Assembly (NCBI GenBank): GCA_023461275.1
Contig: JAEYMI010000035.1
Location: forward strand, 1 to 64,000
Source of the DNA: Actinomycetes bacterium
Lineage (GTDB): Bacteria; Actinomycetota; Actinomycetes; Mycobacteriales; Mycobacteriaceae
Length of the DNA: 64,000 nt
Reading direction: 5' to 3'
Shown here: positions 26,558 to 35,054 of the stretch, in pieces
How positions within the stretch are numbered: the first letter of the stretch is position 1
Layout of the letters: every line of letters starts with the position of its first letter
Notes under the pieces: generated by a model
Databases searched by the model: none
What the model saw: the letters and a program-made list of their open reading frames with translations, nothing else
Told to the model about the DNA's origin: nothing
Program-made: the position numbers and the translations under genes

Positions 26558-28174
26558 TCAGTGCGCGTGACCGTGCCCGTGACCGCCGGCAGCGGCCTCT
26601 TCGGGCTTGTCGGTCACGGCCGTTTCCGTCGTCAGGACCATGCGCGCCACGGACGCGGCGTTCACCACAGCCGATCGGGTGACCTTCACCGGGTCGATGA
26701 TGCCGTCGGCGAGCAGATCGCCATAGGACAGCGTCGCGGCGTTGTAGCCGTGGCCGGGCTTGCTCTCGGCAACGGTGTTGACCACGACCGCACCGTCGAC
26801 ACCGGCGTTGGTGGCGATCCAGTACAGCGGGGCCGAAACAGCACTGCGGACGAGCTTCACGCCGAGTGCCTGATCGTCGGGCAGATCAGCGGCGAGCGAG
26901 TCGAGGACCTTGGCGGCCTGCACGATCGCCGAGCCACCACCGGGGATGATGCCCTCTTCCACGGCCGCCTTGGCTGCCGCAACGGCGTCTTCGACGCGGT
27001 GCTTGCGTTCCTTGAGGGCCGTTTCGGTGGCCGCGCCGACGCGGATCACCGCGACACCACCGGCCAGCTTGGCCAGTCGCTCGGCGAGCTTCTCGCGGTC
27101 CCAGTCGGAGTCGCTGTTCTCGATCTCCCGACGCAGCTGCTCGACACGCTTGGCGATGTCGTCGCTGGTGCCGGCGCCTTCGATGATGGTCGTCGCATCC
27201 TTGGTGACCACCACGCGTCGTGCGCTGCCGAGCAGGTCGAGGTCGGCGGTGTCCAGGCTCAGCCCGATGTCGGAGCTGATCACGGTGCCGCCGGTGACGA
27301 TCGCGAGATCCTCCAGGAATGCCTTGCGGCGGTCGCCGAAGAACGGTGCTTTGACCGCGACGGCCTTGATGGTCTTGCGGATCGAGTTGACCACCAGCGT
27401 CGAGAGCGGTTCACCTTCGACGTCCTCGGCGATGATGAGCACCGACTTGCCGGCCTGCACGATCTTCTCCAGCAGCGGCAGGAAGTCCGGCAGCGAGCTG
27501 ATCTTGTCGCGGTAGAGCAGCACGAGGGCGTCCTCGAGAACTGCTTCGCCGCTGTCGAGATCGGTGACGAAGTATGGCGAGAGGAAGCCCTTGTCGAACT
27601 GCACGCCCTCGGTGATCTCGAGGTCGGTGTGCAGGCCGGAGCCCTCCTCAACGGTGACGACGCCATCGGCGCCGACGCGGGTCATGGCCTTGCCGACCAT
27701 CTCGCCGACCTCGGGGTCACGCGAGGAGACCGTGGCGACCTGACTGATCGCCTTCTCACCGTCGACGGGGGTGGCCACGCGCAGCAGTTCTTCGCTGATC
27801 GCGTCGGCGGCCTTGCCGATGCCGATTCCCAGGGCGATCGGGTTGGCGCCGGCCGCGACGTTGCGCAGGCCGAGCGAGACCATCGCCTGGGCGAGCACGG
27901 TCGCGGTGGTGGTGCCGTCACCGGCGACGTCGTTGGTCTTGGTGGCCACCGACTTCACCAGTTGGGCGCCGAGGTTCTCGAAGGGGTCGGAGAGGTCGAT
28001 GTCGCGGGCGATGGTGACACCGTCGTTGGTGACGCTGGGGCCACCGAATGCCTTGGCGAGCACCACGTGCCGTCCACGCGGACCCAGGGTCACCTTGACC
28101 GCGTCGGCGAGCTGGTTGATGCCGCGCTCCAACGCCCGGCGGGCCTTGTCGTCGAATTCAATCTGTTTGGGCAT
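26558..28174 (-). CDS. groEL1: Chaperonin GroEL1 with His-rich tail
   Basis: A 538-residue 60-kDa chaperonin. The ATP-binding motif VAGDGTTTATVLAQA and the N-terminal KVTLGPRGRHVVL are intact. The C-terminus is HGHGHAH, not the Gly-Met repeat of general-purpose GroEL; this histidine tail, and position directly after groES, mark the GroEL1 type of mycobacteria (Rv3417c). A second, essential groEL2 is expected elsewhere in the genome. Under the same CIRCE-controlled promoter as groES. Confidence 0.95.
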   Translation of the reverse strand: MPKQIEFDDKARRALERGINQLADAVKVTLGPRGRHVVLAKAFGGPSVTNDGVTIARDIDLSDPFENLGAQLVKSVATKTNDVAGDGTTTATVLAQAMVSLGLRNVAAGANPIALGIGIGKAADAISEELLRVATPVDGEKAISQVATVSSRDPEVGEMVGKAMTRVGADGVVTVEEGSGLHTDLEITEGVQFDKGFLSPYFVTDLDSGEAVLEDALVLLYRDKISSLPDFLPLLEKIVQAGKSVLIIAEDVEGEPLSTLVVNSIRKTIKAVAVKAPFFGDRRKAFLEDLAIVTGGTVISSDIGLSLDTADLDLLGSARRVVVTKDATTIIEGAGTSDDIAKRVEQLRREIENSDSDWDREKLAERLAKLAGGVAVIRVGAATETALKERKHRVEDAVAAAKAAVEEGIIPGGGSAIVQAAKVLDSLAADLPDDQALGVKLVRSAVSAPLYWIATNAGVDGAVVVNTVAESKPGHGYNAATLSYGDLLADGIIDPVKVTRSAVVNAASVARMVLTTETAVTDKPEEAAAGGHGHGHAH

Positions 28175-28299
28175 GAGTCACTTTCAAGAGAATGGAGGTT
28201 TGACGATCAGAGGATGACCGCCGCTGCAGACGGCTCCGCCCCGGCGTCCTGCGTGCAGGCTGCCGGGGCGGAGAAGACTCGCGAAGTGGACGCGGGTAC

Positions 28300-28599
28300 T
28301 TACTTGCCGACGACTGCCAGCACGTCGCGTGCCGACAGGATCAGGTACTCCTCACCGGCGTACTTGATTTCGGTGCCGCCGTACTTGCTGTAGATGACGG
28401 TGTCGCCCTCTTTGACGTCCACGGGGACGCGGTTGCCCTGCTCGGTGACACGGCCTTCGCCGACGGCGATGACGGTGCCCTCTTGCGGCTTCTCCTTGGC
28501 GGTGTCCGGGATGACGAGGCCCGACGCGGTGGTCGTCTCCGCTTCCACGGCCTGAACCAGGATCTTGTCCTCGAGCGGCTTGATGTTCACGCTGGACAC
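28300..28599 (-). CDS. groES: Co-chaperonin GroES
   Basis: A 99-residue GroES: SVNIKPLEDKILVQAVEAE at the N-terminus, the mobile loop TTTASGLVIPD, and YGGTEIKYAGEEYLIL. The GTG at 28597-28599 corresponds to the usual actinobacterial start; an upstream ATG at 28614 adds five residues that homologues lack. It is the first gene of the groES-groEL1 operon, with a 125-bp gap to groEL1. Confidence 0.95.
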   Translation of the reverse strand: MSSVNIKPLEDKILVQAVEAETTTASGLVIPDTAKEKPQEGTVIAVGEGRVTEQGNRVPVDVKEGDTVIYSKYGGTEIKYAGEEYLILSARDVLAVVGK

Positions 28600-28699
28600 G
28601 ATGTGAGTCCTCAACTTTCGTTCTGAAGTAAACGAATCAACGTTCGGCGGCCCTGGGAAACCCCGTCGTCGCGGGTGAACGAGGTTTTTTCAGTGCCAA

Positions 28700-28726
28700 C
28701 TAGCACTCTATACATGAGAGTGCCAG
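28700..28726. promoter_or_regulatory. CIRCE operator of groES-groEL1
   Basis: CTAGCACTC-N9-GAGTGCCAG matches the CIRCE element TTAGCACTC-N9-GAGTGCTAA, the HrcA binding site. On the minus strand TTGAGT and TAGAGT, 17 bases apart, form a promoter overlapping it. Extra half-sites flank it: AGTGCCA at 28692-28698 and GCACTC at 28726-28731, the latter making a second palindrome GAGTGCCAGCACTC (28718-28731). Confidence 0.9.
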
Positions 28727-28751
28727 CACTCAAGGGTCGGGTCTGCAAAAA

Positions 28752-30263
28752 TCACTCCGACGCGATCACGGCCGATTGCCGAACCCGGCGCATCCACCAC
28801 AAGGTACCCAACGCGCCGAGAAGACCGACCAGGGACAGTCCACTGACCAGCCAGATCGCCGTGGTCATGCCGCCGAGCAGCTCGCCCGGCGCCGAACTTC
28901 CGCCCGCGCCGGCCAGAATAGCGGTCACCACCGCCATCATCAGCGCACCGCCGACCTGGACACTGGTGTTGACCAGCCCCGACGCCAGACCTTGTTCGTC
29001 GTCGTCGACTCCGGCGGTGCCCTGTGCGTTGACCGACGGGAAGGTGACCGCGAACCCGATGCCCAGCAGGACGATGGTGGGCAGCAGGAAGTCGGCGTAG
29101 CCCATGCCGGGCTGCGCCCGCGCGAACCAGAGGTAACCGCCGAGGAAGGCCGCGAACCCGAGAAGCATCAGCGCCGGCGTCGGCACCCGATCGAGCACAC
29201 GATCCATCCGCAATGCGCTGCCGGCGACGATGAGTCCGGCCGGCAGGAAGCCAAGAGCCATCGCCAGCGGTGACCAGCCCAGCGAGTTCTGCAGATACAG
29301 CGTCACCACGAACTGGAAGGCGACGTAGCCGCCGAACATCAATGCCGCGGAGATGTTGGCGTGCACCAGCAGATAAGACCGCAGGATGCCCAGGCGAACC
29401 AACGGATGGGCGTGTCGGCGTTCGATGATGACGAACGCAACGGCCAACACCGCAGCGGCGACAAGGGTGATGATCGTCGACGGCGATCCCCAGCCCACCT
29501 CGGGTGCCTGCACGACTCCGAAGACGAGCAGCAACAGCGCTGCGGTACTGGTGAGGGCGCCGGCGACGTCGAACTGCGCCCACCGGAATCCACCGGTATC
29601 CGCCTTCGGGATGACCAGGAAGCCCGCGACGAGCAAGGCGATCGCGACCGGCCCGGGGAAGATCAGCGTGGCGCGCCACGACAGTTCGGTCAGAAGTCCA
29701 CCGAACACCAGACCGAGGGAGAATCCGCTGGCACCGCACACGGTGTAGATCGACAGCGCGCGGTTTCGGGCCGGCCCTTCGACGAAGGTCGTGGTGATGA
29801 TCGACAGGCCCGCCGGGACGGTGAATGCCGCGGCGACACCCTTGATGAAGCGCAGCGCGACGATCAGCGCGGTGATGTCGACCAGAGCGCTGATCACCGA
29901 CGCGACGCCGAACACCGCGAGTGCTCCGAGGAACACCCGCCGACGGCCGAGCAGGTCACTGGTACGCCCGCCAAGGAGCAGCAGACCGCCGTAGCCGAGC
30001 ACGTAGCCGCTGACGATCCATTGCAACTGTGCGGAATCCATGTGCAGGTCAGCGCCTATCGACGGCAGCGCGACGCCGACCATCGAGATGTCGAGTCCGT
30101 CGAGGAACAGCGCTCCGGCGAGCACGACCAGCAGAATCCAGGTCTTCGACGTCCAGCCGGATGCCGAGGTGATGTGTGGGGTGGGGCCCAGGTGTGGGTG
30201 TGTAGGCGACGGCGAAAGAGTGGGTGATGGCGCTGGAGGCCGGCGATGCGTTGTTTCGGTCAT
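28752..30263 (-). CDS. MFS drug exporter (DHA2, 14-helix)
   Basis: A 503-residue multidrug efflux protein of the EmrB/QacA type. About 14 hydrophobic helices, motif A GGRTSDLLGRRRVF after helix 2, and the antiporter motif C region GLSIITTTFVEGPARNRAL/GASGFSLGLVFGGLL are visible. It is divergent from a MarR regulator with an inverted repeat in between, a common inducible-efflux arrangement. Start at 30263 (MTETTHRR) is preferred over 30287. Substrate unknown. Confidence 0.9.
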   Translation of the reverse strand: MTETTHRRPPAPSPTLSPSPTHPHLGPTPHITSASGWTSKTWILLVVLAGALFLDGLDISMVGVALPSIGADLHMDSAQLQWIVSGYVLGYGGLLLLGGRTSDLLGRRRVFLGALAVFGVASVISALVDITALIVALRFIKGVAAAFTVPAGLSIITTTFVEGPARNRALSIYTVCGASGFSLGLVFGGLLTELSWRATLIFPGPVAIALLVAGFLVIPKADTGGFRWAQFDVAGALTSTAALLLLVFGVVQAPEVGWGSPSTIITLVAAAVLAVAFVIIERRHAHPLVRLGILRSYLLVHANISAALMFGGYVAFQFVVTLYLQNSLGWSPLAMALGFLPAGLIVAGSALRMDRVLDRVPTPALMLLGFAAFLGGYLWFARAQPGMGYADFLLPTIVLLGIGFAVTFPSVNAQGTAGVDDDEQGLASGLVNTSVQVGGALMMAVVTAILAGAGGSSAPGELLGGMTTAIWLVSGLSLVGLLGALGTLWWMRRVRQSAVIASE

Positions 30264-30296
30264 ACCTCGGACTATATGCGTCTGCATTCATTGTGT

Positions 30297-30341
30297 CTGC
30301 ATTAATCAATGTCACATTTTATGTGTGCGCATCTAATGCAG
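30297..30341. promoter_or_regulatory. Candidate operator between the MFS exporter and MarR genes
   Basis: CTGCATTA (30297-30304) and TAATGCAG (30334-30341) form an inverted repeat, and TCTGCATT also occurs as a direct copy at 30281-30288. The region is AT-rich and lies between the divergent starts, so it may serve both promoters. Confidence 0.45.
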
Positions 30342-30361
30342 GTGCGATGTATGATGCGGGC

Positions 30362-30805
30362 ATGACCACGGAGGTTCACGACGGCGACGCAGCGGAGCAT
30401 GACGCGCTCGCGGCCGCGTGGCAGGACCTCTCCGTTCGGTATCACCAGATTTCCTGCGCGGTCGACCGCGAGCTACAGGCCCACCACCAGATCTCCGGCA
30501 GCGAGTTCGAGATTCTCGAATTGCTCTGGGCCGCAGACAATCACAGCCAGCGCATGAGTGACCTGTCCCCCAAGGTGCACCTGAGCCAGAGCGCGATGTC
30601 GCGGGCGGTGGCCCGCCTGGAAAAGGACGGCCTGGTGGAACGCTCGATGTGTGCCACCGACCGCCGTTCGGTGTTCGCCGCGCTCACTCCGGCGGGCGTC
30701 GAGCGTTTTGACCAGGCCCGCCCGACGCAACGTCGGGTGCTCGCGGAGTTGTCGACGGGGTGCACGCAGTTGCTGCGGGTCGCCGACGGAAACGTCGATT
30801 CCTAA
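30362..30805 (+). CDS. MarR-family regulator of the divergent exporter
   Basis: A 147-residue winged-helix regulator: SGSEFEILELLW, the recognition region LSPKVHLSQSAMSRAVARLEKDGLV and the wing CATDRRSVFAALT. Divergent from the MFS exporter, whose expression it probably represses until a ligand binds. The ATG at 30362 is used; an ATG at 30347 would add five residues. It overlaps the converging DUF2316 gene by 4 bp. Confidence 0.9.
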   Translation: MTTEVHDGDAAEHDALAAAWQDLSVRYHQISCAVDRELQAHHQISGSEFEILELLWAADNHSQRMSDLSPKVHLSQSAMSRAVARLEKDGLVERSMCATDRRSVFAALTPAGVERFDQARPTQRRVLAELSTGCTQLLRVADGNVDS

Positions 30806-31125
30806 CCGGGCCGGTGCGTCAGTCGCTCGCGAACCTCGGCAGGGGTACTGACGCCGAACCAGCCCCGAGCGGCAGCACGATCTGATTCGGTGAGCGCGCT
30901 GTAGCGTGCGGGCTTGTCCCCGCTGTCGACAATGATCACGTCGAGCGCATCGCGGACCAACCAGACGTCGGCGGGCCGGGAGCCGTCGACTGCCAGCGCG
31001 TGGATGATCCGCTCTTCAGCGACGCCGAGGGCTTGCGCGAGTTGCGTTGGGGTCCAGCCGGATCGGGCCAGATTCTCGGCGAGTTCAGCCCGGGTTGCCG
31101 ACACCTGGCTCTCGGTCAGCGACAT
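30802..31125 (-). CDS. DUF2316 helix-turn-helix-like protein
   Basis: A 107-residue protein of the DUF2316 family. NLARSGWTPTQLAQALGVAEERI looks like a helix-turn-helix, then PADVWLVRDALD and a C-terminal AARGWFGV segment. Members are small, cytoplasmic and uncharacterised; DNA binding is inferred from the motif. Tail-to-tail with the MarR gene. Confidence 0.75.
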   Translation of the reverse strand: MSLTESQVSATRAELAENLARSGWTPTQLAQALGVAEERIIHALAVDGSRPADVWLVRDALDVIIVDSGDKPARYSALTESDRAAARGWFGVSTPAEVRERLTHRPG

Positions 31126-31163
31126 GGGTTCACCTTACGCCTGAGCGCTTGAGTACCAGAGCG

Positions 31164-32192
31164 CTAGAGCTGGGAACGAACCACCGACAGTCCGGGATCC
31201 GAGGCCACCGTCAACGGCGAGGGCTGCGCTCCCCCACCGATCACATGCGCGCCGAGCGTCGCGATCATCACCCCATTGTCGGTGCACAGCCGCGGCTTGG
31301 GTACTCGCAACGTGACCCCGGCAGCAGCAGCGCGCTCGCGCGCCAGCGAACGAATGCGCGAGTTGGCCGTCGCTCCACCGCCGAGTACCAGGGTGTCGAC
31401 GCCCAGGTCGTCGCACGCCCGCAGCGCTTTCATGGTCAGTACGTCGGCGACCGCCTCCTGGAACGACGCCGCGACGTCGGGAATCGGTACGGGTACGCCG
31501 TCGCGTCGGCACTTCTCGACGTAGCGTGCGACGGCGGTTTTGACGCCGCTGAAGGAGAAGTCGTAGCGGGCGTCCTGCTGCCGGGTCATGCCACGCGGGA
31601 ACGCGATCGCGTTCGGATCTCCCTGTGCCGCAGCCTTATCCAGGTACGGACCGCCGGGGAAGCCCAGGTCGAGTAGCCGCGCGACCTTGTCGAAGGCCTC
31701 ACCGGCGGCGTCGTCGACGGTGGTCCCGAGTTCGACGATCGGCTCGGCGAGGTCGGTGACATGCAAGAGATGCGTGTGGCCGCCGGAGACGAGCAGCGCA
31801 ACGCATTCCGGCATCGGGCCGTGCTCCAGGGTGTCGACGGCGACGTGCCCACCGAGATGATTCATCGCGTAGAGCGGAACATCCCACGCCAGCGAATACG
31901 CCTTGGCCGCAGACACTCCCACCAGAAGTGCACCGGCCAGGCCGGGGCCGATGGTCACCGCGATGGCGTCCGGACGGTCGATTCCGGCGGCCTCGCGGGC
32001 CCGCTGCATCGTCGGCACGATCGCCTCGAGATGCGCACGCGAAGCAATCTCGGGCACCACCCCACCGAAGCGGGCGTGCTCGTCGACGCTGGAAGCGACC
32101 TCGTCGGCGAGCAGGGTCGCCGACGCACCGTCCCAGTCGACGATGCCGACACCTGTTTCATCGCAGGAACTCTCGATACCCATGACGATCAT
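31164..32192 (-). CDS. tsaD: tRNA t6A threonylcarbamoyltransferase TsaD
   Basis: A 342-residue ASKHA-fold protein that transfers threonylcarbamoyl to A37 of ANN-decoding tRNAs with TsaB and TsaE. MGIESSCDETGVGI opens the fold, the metal-binding HLGGH motif is present, and SGGHTHLL and VLGGGATANSRIR are family signatures. Its ATG overlaps the rimI stop by 4 bp. Same gene order as Rv3419c-Rv3422c. Confidence 0.96.
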   Translation of the reverse strand: MIVMGIESSCDETGVGIVDWDGASATLLADEVASSVDEHARFGGVVPEIASRAHLEAIVPTMQRAREAAGIDRPDAIAVTIGPGLAGALLVGVSAAKAYSLAWDVPLYAMNHLGGHVAVDTLEHGPMPECVALLVSGGHTHLLHVTDLAEPIVELGTTVDDAAGEAFDKVARLLDLGFPGGPYLDKAAAQGDPNAIAFPRGMTRQQDARYDFSFSGVKTAVARYVEKCRRDGVPVPIPDVAASFQEAVADVLTMKALRACDDLGVDTLVLGGGATANSRIRSLARERAAAAGVTLRVPKPRLCTDNGVMIATLGAHVIGGGAQPSPLTVASDPGLSVVRSQL

Positions 32193-32719
32193 GACGCGCT
32201 CTCCGACGTGGCACTCGGTCCGGCATCGTCGATACCGGGCCGACCCGAGATGGCCGGCCGCACCATCGTGTACGCGTCGGCGCCGGACGGTTGGTAGTAG
32301 CCGCGACGCACCCCGCTGGTGACGAAGCCATTGCGCTCGTACAGCGCGATGGCATCCGAATTGTCCACGCGCACTTCGAGGAATACCGGGGCATCCACCG
32401 CATCGGCGACGGCGAGCATCACCGACAGCAACGCCCGCCCGAACCCGCGGCCCCGGCGTGTGGGGGCAACCGCGATCGTATGGATCTCGCAGTCGTAGGC
32501 ACCCTCGGTACCCAGCGTAGAGATACCGGCATAGCCCACCAGCGGACCACCGATCACGTCACGGGCGGCGAAGTAGCGGTTGTACGGCGCATTGAGTTCG
32601 GCGCGGAAAGCTGTTGCCGGCCAGGGTGAATCCTCAGCGAACATCTCACGTTCCAGCGCTGCGCATCGTGGGATGTCGGCGTAGGTCAACGCATCGATCA
32701 CCAGACCCGTCGACGTCAT
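32189..32719 (-). CDS. rimI: RimI-type N-acetyltransferase
   Basis: A 176-residue GNAT acetyltransferase. The acetyl-CoA loop is RRGRGFGRALL, followed by EVRVDNSDAIALYERNGF, the usual RimI C-terminal block. RimI homologues acetylate protein N-termini, classically ribosomal S18; here the tsaD-tsaB context is the standard one. It has a longer C-terminal tail than E. coli RimI. Overlaps tsaB and tsaD by 4 bp each. Confidence 0.92.
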   Translation of the reverse strand: MTSTGLVIDALTYADIPRCAALEREMFAEDSPWPATAFRAELNAPYNRYFAARDVIGGPLVGYAGISTLGTEGAYDCEIHTIAVAPTRRGRGFGRALLSVMLAVADAVDAPVFLEVRVDNSDAIALYERNGFVTSGVRRGYYQPSGADAYTMVRPAISGRPGIDDAGPSATSESAS

Positions 32720-33414
32720 GACGGCCTCCCGGCAGCAGCATTGACGGCGGGAGCACGTTCGACGGCATCAGGTCGGCGCAGGTACAGCGGGGTCAGCGGT
32801 GCCGGCGCCGCACCGGACACCAGCTCGGGTCGCGCAGCCTCGACGAGACCTGCCACCGTCGGGACGGTCCCAGACCCGACCGGCCGGTCGAACAGTGCTG
32901 TGTGAGTGAGAGATCCGACGACCACGTCGATCTGCTCAGTGGCCACTGCCTCGACGACATCCGCCGGTGCGGTGACATCGGGACCGGACACCCGGACGCG
33001 ATCGACGTAGCGCGCCCAGTAGATTTCCCGACGACGGGCATCGGTCACCACGAGCACCGACGACAACAACGGATCATCGGCATACTGTTGTGCGGCAACG
33101 GCATCCAGCGAGCACACCGGATAGGCGGGGATGGCCAGGGCGTCGGCGAACGCTGCGCCGGTGGCCATCCCGACGCGCAGACCGGTGAACGGACCGGGCC
33201 CACACCCGACGACGACCGCTGCAAGATCGGCCCGGGCCACGCCCGACTCCTCGAGACTCTCGGCGATCAGCGTGGTCAACACCTCGGCGTGCCGGCGATG
33301 ATCGGACACCGAACGCTGTGCGCAGATCCTCGCCAACCCGGTTGCCTCGCCGGATAACTCCGCGACTCCGGTGACCACGGTGTCGGTCGCGGTATCGATG
33401 GCCAGAACGTACAT
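32716..33414 (-). CDS. tsaB: TsaB, scaffold of the t6A complex
   Basis: A 232-residue paralogue of TsaD. VLAIDTATDTVVTGV at the N-terminus and GCGPGPFTGLRVGMATG are diagnostic; VVTDARRREIYWARY follows. It lacks the metal site of TsaD and serves as its partner. Starts at ATG 33414, directly after the tsaE stop. Confidence 0.94.
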   Translation of the reverse strand: MYVLAIDTATDTVVTGVAELSGEATGLARICAQRSVSDHRRHAEVLTTLIAESLEESGVARADLAAVVVGCGPGPFTGLRVGMATGAAFADALAIPAYPVCSLDAVAAQQYADDPLLSSVLVVTDARRREIYWARYVDRVRVSGPDVTAPADVVEAVATEQIDVVVGSLTHTALFDRPVGSGTVPTVAGLVEAARPELVSGAAPAPLTPLYLRRPDAVERAPAVNAAAGRPS

Positions 33415-33888
33415 CTACGCACCCGCCTTGTCGTCAACCCACTGCCACGCTGCGCGTCGGACATCGGAGTCCTCGTCGCGCCGCAAGCGCACGAGTAGGT
33501 GGCGATCGGCCAGCCGCTCGGCCACCCCTTCACCCCACTCAACGACGACCACCGCGTCCTCCAGGTCGGTATCGAGGTCCAGGGCATCGAGTTCGTCGAG
33601 TCCGCCGAGCCGATAGGCGTCGACGTGCACCATGCCCGGCCGCCCCGGAGCACCGGGTCGATGCTCCCGAGCGATGATGAACGTCGGCGACGACACCCGC
33701 CCCACGACCCCGAGGCCGTCGGCGATTCCCCTTGTGAGAGCGGTCTTTCCGGCCCCAAGCGGGCCGTCGAGAATCACCAGATCACCAGCCGACAGCGTAC
33801 CGGCCAGTTCTCGTCCCAACGTTTCGGTGTCTTCGACGGTGGGCAGGGTTTTCTCGTTCTGGGTTTTCTCGTGCTGGCGGCCGGTCAC
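33415..33888 (-). CDS. tsaE: TsaE, ATPase of the t6A complex
   Basis: A 157-residue P-loop ATPase with Walker A GPLGAGKTALTRG, switch segment SPTFIIAREH and the acidic VVVEWGEG. The GTG at 33886-33888 overlaps the upstream hydrolase stop (GTGA) and is chosen for that reason; an ATG at 33924 would overlap the hydrolase by 40 bp. The N-terminus has a duplicated HEKTQNEKT-type stretch from a short DNA repeat. Homologue of Rv3422c. Confidence 0.92.
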   Translation of the reverse strand: MTGRQHEKTQNEKTLPTVEDTETLGRELAGTLSAGDLVILDGPLGAGKTALTRGIADGLGVVGRVSSPTFIIAREHRPGAPGRPGMVHVDAYRLGGLDELDALDLDTDLEDAVVVVEWGEGVAERLADRHLLVRLRRDEDSDVRRAAWQWVDDKAGA

Positions 33889-35054
33889 TGCACAACGCTC
33901 CTGCGCGACATCAGCTTCCGCCATCCGCGCGGATGCCCACGATTGATCCTCGAGCGTGAGACGAGCTCGTCGATCGCGTCGGTGACCGTCATCGGACGCT
34001 CCATCTGCACCATGTGCCCGGCACGTTCGACCACGATCAGTTCGCTGTCGTCGCCGAGTTCGGAGTACATCCGGACCGAGTTCGGCAAGGGTGTCATCCG
34101 GTCGGCATCACCGCAGATGACGACTGTCGGAACTTCGGCGAGAATGCCCAAAGCGGTGGACTCGTCGTGCATTTCCAGGGCATGCAGGAAGTTGACGACG
34201 GTGGGCAGCGGGGTGTTCTGGATCATCTTCTCCACCGCGCGGCCGACGTTGGGGCTGTAGAAGTCCGGGCCGAAACTCGCCGCGAGCAGTACCGGCTCGA
34301 ATGCCGCGCGAGTGATGCCGCGGCCCGCCTTGACCAGCCCGGGGATGCGGCGCACCGACAGCCGGAACAGGTCGACGATGGGGCTGCTGAGTCCTTCCCC
34401 GAGTCCGGCTTCGGTCAGTCCGCGTGCGGCAGTCGCCACCAGGGCCGCCCCGGCGATCTGACCGTTGGGGCCGAACATCTGCGGGTGGCGCCGCGCCATG
34501 CCGAGCAACGCCATGCCGCCCATCGAATGTCCCACCAGCACAACGGGTCCGCGCGGAGCGGTGGCCGCGATGACGGTGGCGGTGTCGTCGGCGATTTGCG
34601 CGATGGTGCAGGTTTCGGCGGGCGCGGACTCGCTGTTCCCGTGGCCACGATGGTCGAAGAACACCAAGCGGATGCGTCGGCCCGCCCAGCGCCGCGCGAG
34701 TTGATAGCGCTGGAAGTGCCAGCTGGCCATCCGCAGACTGAAGCCGTGCACGAACACGACGGTGACCTCGGGCTCGGTCGGCTTCGACCAGCGCCGTCCG
34801 ACGCCGTCGCCGGGGTCGTCATCACCGAGGTAGACGCTGCGCACGGCGAGCGCGACCCCGTCGTCGGCGAGCACGGTCTCCGCTTCGTCGGTGTAGATCT
34901 CGGTGAAATCGACATCCGCATAAGGATCGTCGATCTTCAGCGCCCGCGACCTCGCGATGTTGCGCGCGGCACCGCCCGCCGCGACGGCCCCGAGCGCCGC
35001 CACTCCGGTGAGCCCGCCCAGCCAGCCAAGGCGCTGCTTGTCGGCGCTATCCAC
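33885..35054 (-). CDS. Alpha/beta hydrolase next to alr
   Basis: A 389-residue alpha/beta hydrolase. After an N-terminal hydrophobic segment (LGGLTGVAALGAVAAGGAA), probably a membrane anchor or signal, the fold shows FVHGFSLRMASW (oxyanion loop), FDHRGHGNSE, the nucleophile elbow GHSMGG, the acid in ICGDADRMTP and the catalytic His in RAGHMVQ. The triad is complete. It sits between alr and the tsaE-tsaD genes, overlapping both, an arrangement conserved in mycobacteria. The GTG at 35054 overlaps the alr stop; a GTG at 35063 is equally possible. Substrate unknown. Confidence 0.87.
   Translation of the reverse strand: MDSADKQRLGWLGGLTGVAALGAVAAGGAARNIARSRALKIDDPYADVDFTEIYTDEAETVLADDGVALAVRSVYLGDDDPGDGVGRRWSKPTEPEVTVVFVHGFSLRMASWHFQRYQLARRWAGRRIRLVFFDHRGHGNSESAPAETCTIAQIADDTATVIAATAPRGPVVLVGHSMGGMALLGMARRHPQMFGPNGQIAGAALVATAARGLTEAGLGEGLSSPIVDLFRLSVRRIPGLVKAGRGITRAAFEPVLLAASFGPDFYSPNVGRAVEKMIQNTPLPTVVNFLHALEMHDESTALGILAEVPTVVICGDADRMTPLPNSVRMYSELGDDSELIVVERAGHMVQMERPMTVTDAIDELVSRSRINRGHPRGWRKLMSRRSVVQ

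Noticed and set aside
26507..28393. 628-codon open frame opposite groEL1
   Set aside because: It lies on the antisense strand of a fully conserved groEL and groES leader; the frame is open only because of strong third-position GC bias. No domain is visible.
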